A stretch of 64,000 bases of DNA from JAAGZL01 sp050290785. Its GTDB lineage: Bacteria; Pseudomonadota; Gammaproteobacteria; Chromatiales; Chromatiaceae. The notes under the pieces are model-generated. The model was not told where the DNA came from. It saw nothing but the letters and a program-made list of their open reading frames with translations, and did not search any database. Of this stretch, positions 60,781-64,000 are shown piece by piece. The translations under genes and the position numbers were made by a program. The stretch spans positions 1 to 64,000 of the forward strand of contig JBNKIR010000014.1 of assembly GCA_050290785.1 (NCBI GenBank). Direction: 5' to 3'. Numbering within the stretch: position 1 is the first letter of the stretch; every line of letters begins with the position of its first letter.

Positions 60781-61152
60781 CTATATTAATAACAGCGCCG
60801 CGGCCACATTGCGCCCCTCTGCCACCAGTATATTGTAGGTGCGGCACGCCGCCGGGGTGGCCATGACATCCAGGCCTATTCCATGCTCGATCAAGGTTGC
60901 ATATAGGGCCGGATCTGGAAATTGCTGGGTGGGACCGGTGCCAAGGATCACCAGTTGGGGCCGCAGGTCGGTCATGGCGCTGAAATGTTCCGGAGAGAGC
61001 TCTTCCATTGTCTGCGGCGGCCAATTGCCAATGATCTGTTTCGGGGTGACTATCACACTGCGGGAGTGGCGGTATTCATTGATCACCACCTCGCCGCTGT
61101 CGTAAGCGCGTATGATGTAGTGGTCGCCTTCGTTTGCCAGGGTTAATTTCAT
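60781..61152 (-). CDS. Mth938-like (DUF498/NDUFAF3-type) protein
   Basis: 123 residues from the ATG at 61152; a GTG at 61182 would extend it by ten. The core YIIRAYDSGEVVINEYRHSR, FSAMTDLRPQLVILGTGPTQ and GLDVMATPAACRTYNILVAE is the Mth938 signature. The fold is small alpha/beta; eukaryotic relatives help assemble respiratory complex I, but the bacterial role is unclear. It is transcribed away from alaC. The 266 bases between it and the CARDB gene show no convincing feature. Confidence 0.85.
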   Translation of the reverse strand: MKLTLANEGDHYIIRAYDSGEVVINEYRHSRSVIVTPKQIIGNWPPQTMEELSPEHFSAMTDLRPQLVILGTGPTQQFPDPALYATLIEHGIGLDVMATPAACRTYNILVAEGRNVAAALLLI

Positions 61153-61288
61153 GGATTCAAGATACCTAATGCCATCAAGCACAGCAAGTATGAGCCCGTT
61201 CCTACGCGCCTAATTATTTTGACTTTTTGTTGTCTGCTCAGTTACCTTATTCGTTTATTTTTTCTAGCCCAGAGCAGCAGAGGTCAAA

Positions 61289-62521
61289 GTGTCCACGCCC
61301 GAGATGGAAGAGTTCAGCCGAATCAAGCGGCTACCGCCCTATGTCTTTAATATCGTTAATGAATTAAAGGCAGAGGCGCGAGCGCGGGGTGAGGATATCA
61401 TCGACTTCGGTATGGGTAATCCGGATCAGCCCACGCCGCAGCACATAGTGGACAAGATGGTGGAGGTGGCCCAGCGCAGGGACACCCACAGATATTCCAT
61501 GTCCAAGGGTATTCCACGTCTGCGTCGTGCCATCACCAACTGGTACAAGAACCGTTTCGATGTGGATCTGGATCCTGAGACCCAGGCCATTGTGACCATC
61601 GGCTCCAAAGAGGGGCTGGCCCACCTGGCCATGGCCTGTGTGGGACCGGGTGATTCCGTGCTGGTACCCAACCCGTCCTATCCGATCCATCCCTACGGTT
61701 TTGTGATCGCCGGCGCCGATATCCGCCATGTGCCGCTGGTGCCTGGGGTGGACTTCTTCGCCAAGCTGGAAAAGGCCATCACCGATTCCTGGCCACGTCC
61801 CAAGATGCTGGTGATCAATTTCCCTGGGAACCCCACCACCCAGTGTGTGGATCTGGAGTTCTTCCAGAAGGTGGTGGATATCGCCCGCGAGCATGATATC
61901 TGGGTGATCCATGATCTGGCCTACGCGGATATCGTATTCGATGGCTACAAGGCGCCTTCCATACTGCAGATCCCAGGTGCTGAAGATATCGCCGTGGAGT
62001 TCTTCTCCCTGTCCAAGAGCTACAACATGCCAGGATGGCGGGTCGGCTTCATGTGCGGCAACAAGACCCTGGTGGCCGCCCTGGCGCGCATGAAATCCTA
62101 TCTGGACTACGGCATGTTTACCCCGATACAGGTGGCCTCCATCGCCGCCCTGGAGGGACCGCAGGATTGCGTTAAGGAGATCTGCGCCATGTATGAGAGC
62201 CGGCGCAATGTCCTGTGCGACGGCCTTACCGCCGCTGGCTGGCCGGTGGCCAGACCCAAGGCCACCATGTTTGTGTGGGCCCCCATCCCGGAGCAGTACA
62301 AGGAGATGGGTTCTCTCGAGTTCAGTAAAAAACTGCTGATAGACGCCAAGGTCGCGGTATCGCCGGGCATAGGTTTTGGCGAATATGGAGATGACCATGT
62401 GCGCTTCGGTCTGATCGAAAACGAACACCGTACCAGACAGGCGGTGCGTGGGATCAGAGATATGATTAGACGTGATACAAAGGCAGGTTTCTTTGCGACC
62501 GCCAAGAGTGTAGGAGAGTAA
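61289..62521 (+). CDS. alaC: Alanine transaminase (AlaC type)
   Basis: A 410-residue fold-type I aminotransferase from GTG 61289. It contains VLVPNPSYPIHPYGFVIAG, VINFPGNPTTQC and the pyridoxal-phosphate Lys in FFSLSKSYNMPGWRVGF. The start FSRIKRLPPYVFNIVNELK is typical of AlaC. The enzyme makes alanine from pyruvate and glutamate in the cytoplasm. The next gene, hom, begins two bases after its stop, so they are cotranscribed, a common arrangement in this group. Confidence 0.92.
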   Translation: MSTPEMEEFSRIKRLPPYVFNIVNELKAEARARGEDIIDFGMGNPDQPTPQHIVDKMVEVAQRRDTHRYSMSKGIPRLRRAITNWYKNRFDVDLDPETQAIVTIGSKEGLAHLAMACVGPGDSVLVPNPSYPIHPYGFVIAGADIRHVPLVPGVDFFAKLEKAITDSWPRPKMLVINFPGNPTTQCVDLEFFQKVVDIAREHDIWVIHDLAYADIVFDGYKAPSILQIPGAEDIAVEFFSLSKSYNMPGWRVGFMCGNKTLVAALARMKSYLDYGMFTPIQVASIAALEGPQDCVKEICAMYESRRNVLCDGLTAAGWPVARPKATMFVWAPIPEQYKEMGSLEFSKKLLIDAKVAVSPGIGFGEYGDDHVRFGLIENEHRTRQAVRGIRDMIRRDTKAGFFATAKSVGE

Positions 62522-62523
62522 GA

Positions 62524-63837
62524 TTGAATCCGGTAAAAGTTGGTCTGTTGGGTCTGGGCACCGTTGGCGGCGGCACCTTTAGAGTATTATCCAGAAATGC
62601 GGCGGAGATCGCCCGTCGTGCCGGACGCGGTATCAGCATCACCCATGCCGCGGCCAAGGGTTTGGATCCGGCTACGTTGCCCGGGGTTGAGAATATCCAA
62701 CTGACAGAAGACGCCTTCGAGGTGGTGGATAACCCGGATGTGGATATCATCATCGAACTCATCGGCGGCTACTCCCCGGCCAAGGAGCTGGTGCTGAAGG
62801 CGATCGAAAACGGCAAACATGTGGTCACCGCCAACAAGGCCCTGATCGCACTGCATGGGGATGAGATATTCGCTGCGGCCCAGGAGAAGGGTGTGATCGT
62901 GGCCTTTGAGGCGGCAGTGGCCGGTGGTATCCCCATTATCAAGTCCATCCGGGAAGGCCTGGCCGCGAACCAGATCCAGTGGGCCGCAGGCATCATCAAC
63001 GGCACCGGCAACTTTATCCTCACCGAGATGCGGGACAAGGGGCGTGACTTTGCCGATGTGCTGGCCGAGGCCCAGGCCCTGGGTTACGCCGAGGCCGATC
63101 CCACCTTCGATGTGGAGGGCATAGACGCGGCACACAAGCTGACCATCATCGGATCTATAGCGTTTGGTATTCCGCTGCAGTTTGATAAGACCTACACCGA
63201 GGGCATCAGCAAGATTACCGGTCTGGACGTTGCCTACGCCAACGAGCTGGGCTATCGCATCAAGCACCTGGGCATCACCCGCAAGACCGATAAGGGGATA
63301 GAGATGCGGGTGCATCCTACCCTGATCCCGCAGAAGCGTCTGATCGCCAATGTGGATGGGGTGATGAACGCGGTCCTGGTGATGGGCGATGCGGTGGGAC
63401 CGACCCTCTACTACGGTGCCGGGGCCGGCTCCGAGCCAACGGCGTCCGCCGTGGTGGCCGATGTGGTGGATGTGGTGCGCGCCATGACGGTGGATCCGGA
63501 GAACCGGGTGCCGCACCTGGCCTTCCAGCCGACCGAACTCTCGGATATGCCGGTACTTGGTATGGATGATGTAGAGACCTCCTACTATCTGCGCATGCAG
63601 GCGGAGGATAAGCCCGGGGTATTGGCCGAGATCTCCGGTATCCTGGGGGAATCCGGTATAAGTATCGAGGCCCTGCAACAGAAACAGCCGACGGAGGGCG
63701 AGACCCATGTGCCCCTGGTGATGCTGACACAGAAGGTGCTGGAGCGTCAGATGAACCAGGCGATCAGCAGGATCGAGTCCATGGACAGCATCAACGGCGA
63801 GGTCACCCGCATTCGCATGGAGCAGTTGGAGGGGTAG
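62524..63837 (+). CDS. hom: Homoserine dehydrogenase
   Basis: A 437-residue protein with TTG start at 62524; GGAGAG lies in the end of alaC. VGLLGLGTVGGGTFRVL is the nucleotide-binding loop, GKHVVTANKALIA and AAVAGGIPIIKSIREGL are active-site blocks, and a C-terminal ACT domain starts near YYLRMQAEDKPGVLAEI. It reduces aspartate semialdehyde to homoserine for threonine and methionine synthesis; the ACT domain suggests threonine feedback. The usual next gene, thrC, is not what follows. Confidence 0.97.
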   Translation: MNPVKVGLLGLGTVGGGTFRVLSRNAAEIARRAGRGISITHAAAKGLDPATLPGVENIQLTEDAFEVVDNPDVDIIIELIGGYSPAKELVLKAIENGKHVVTANKALIALHGDEIFAAAQEKGVIVAFEAAVAGGIPIIKSIREGLAANQIQWAAGIINGTGNFILTEMRDKGRDFADVLAEAQALGYAEADPTFDVEGIDAAHKLTIIGSIAFGIPLQFDKTYTEGISKITGLDVAYANELGYRIKHLGITRKTDKGIEMRVHPTLIPQKRLIANVDGVMNAVLVMGDAVGPTLYYGAGAGSEPTASAVVADVVDVVRAMTVDPENRVPHLAFQPTELSDMPVLGMDDVETSYYLRMQAEDKPGVLAEISGILGESGISIEALQQKQPTEGETHVPLVMLTQKVLERQMNQAISRIESMDSINGEVTRIRMEQLEG

Positions 63838-63850
63838 AGGCTCTCCCCTG

Positions 63851-64000
63851 GTGTCTAATCGTACTGGTATAGACCTTCTGGTCCCAGGTCTGCTGGGGCC
63901 TATGTCGGCGTTGCAAGATCTGGATCTCTCTCCCCAGGTCCAGACCCTGGAGGCATCCCTCTCGCGGGCGGATGTCGCACCGATTGATGCAGATGATTAT
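63851..64000 (+). CDS. Start of an unidentified gene, cut by window end
   Basis: From GTG 63851, with AGAGG upstream, the frame is open for 50 codons to the window edge and reads DLLVPGLLGPMSALQDLDLS. The LLVPGLLGP start resembles conserved hypothetical proteins of gammaproteobacteria annotated as phosphoglycerate-mutase-like; I recall this only weakly. It is not threonine synthase, which would be expected after hom. Confidence 0.5.
   Translation, partial: MSNRTGIDLLVPGLLGPMSALQDLDLSPQVQTLEASLSRADVAPIDADDY

Overview
The window is a chromosomal segment of a chemolithotrophic, sulfur-oxidising gammaproteobacterium. The main support is a reverse-type dissimilatory sulfite reductase (rDsr) locus at about 29.8-40.5 kb, laid out as dsrA-B-E-F-H-C-M-K-J-O-P followed by dsrN and dsrR. 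The dsrEFH genes are typical of sulfur oxidisers rather than sulfate reducers. A soxY-soxZ pair lies at 20.3-21.2 kb. Housekeeping genes (queA, tgt, pepN, cca, hslR, alaC, hom) look gammaproteobacterial. I cannot name genus or species from the sequence alone.

Layout. 0-4.8 kb: a truncated TPR gene, a small cysteine-rich exported protein, a leishmanolysin-like metalloprotease with a VPLPA-CTERM anchor, an OmpA-family protein, a lytic transglycosylase and a hotdog thioesterase. 5.1-12.5 kb: a diguanylate cyclase with two periplasmic-binding-protein domains, DUF523, a cNMP/CBS/DUF294 protein with a DnaQ-like exonuclease, a LuxR-type regulator and small proteins. 12.5-15.2 kb: tRNA-Leu(CAA), queA and tgt, with a probable small RNA between queA and tgt on the minus strand. 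15.2-23.7 kb: cell-envelope genes, a VWA protein with a partner, soxYZ, a BepA-like protease and a TauD-like dioxygenase. 23.7-26.1 kb: an AT-rich accessory locus between inverted copies of a long repeat and several short palindromes. 26.1-29.3 kb: a minus-strand cluster divergent from dsr, containing a cytochrome c, an unknown protein, a cysteine-free DsrC homologue, a solitary Cas6/Cmx6-like RAMP protein and two unknown proteins. 29.8-40.5 kb: the dsr locus. 40.5-53.9 kb: DUF971, hslR, grxC, pepN, a PAS-GGDEF-EAL protein, CHAD, ParA, an AT-rich methyltransferase, an S24-like protein, cca, a NarL-like regulator and an ABC permease. 53.9-64 kb: a fused ABC ATPase, lipoproteins, copies of palindromic repeats, a GST-like protein, a DGC-domain protein, a CARDB protein, alaC, hom and the start of another gene.

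How it works together. SoxYZ carries thiosulfate-derived sulfur in the periplasm. In the cytoplasm, DsrEFH passes persulfide sulfur to DsrC, DsrAB oxidises it to sulfite, and DsrMKJOP links the electrons to the membrane and periplasm. DsrN (siroheme amidation) and DsrR are accessory factors. No dsrL lies between dsrK and dsrJ, where it stands in Allochromatium, and no dsrS follows dsrR.

The most unusual part is the divergent cluster upstream of dsrA. It pairs a cysteine-free DsrC paralogue with a Cas6-like protein and two unknown proteins, with no CRISPR array or other cas gene in the window. Other points of note are the probable anti-Shine-Dalgarno small RNA, a SoxY tail ending Gly-Cys-Gly-Cys-Gly, and a palindromic repeat read in frame as the linker of a double ABC ATPase. 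All calls come from reading the sequence and translations; no database search was run.
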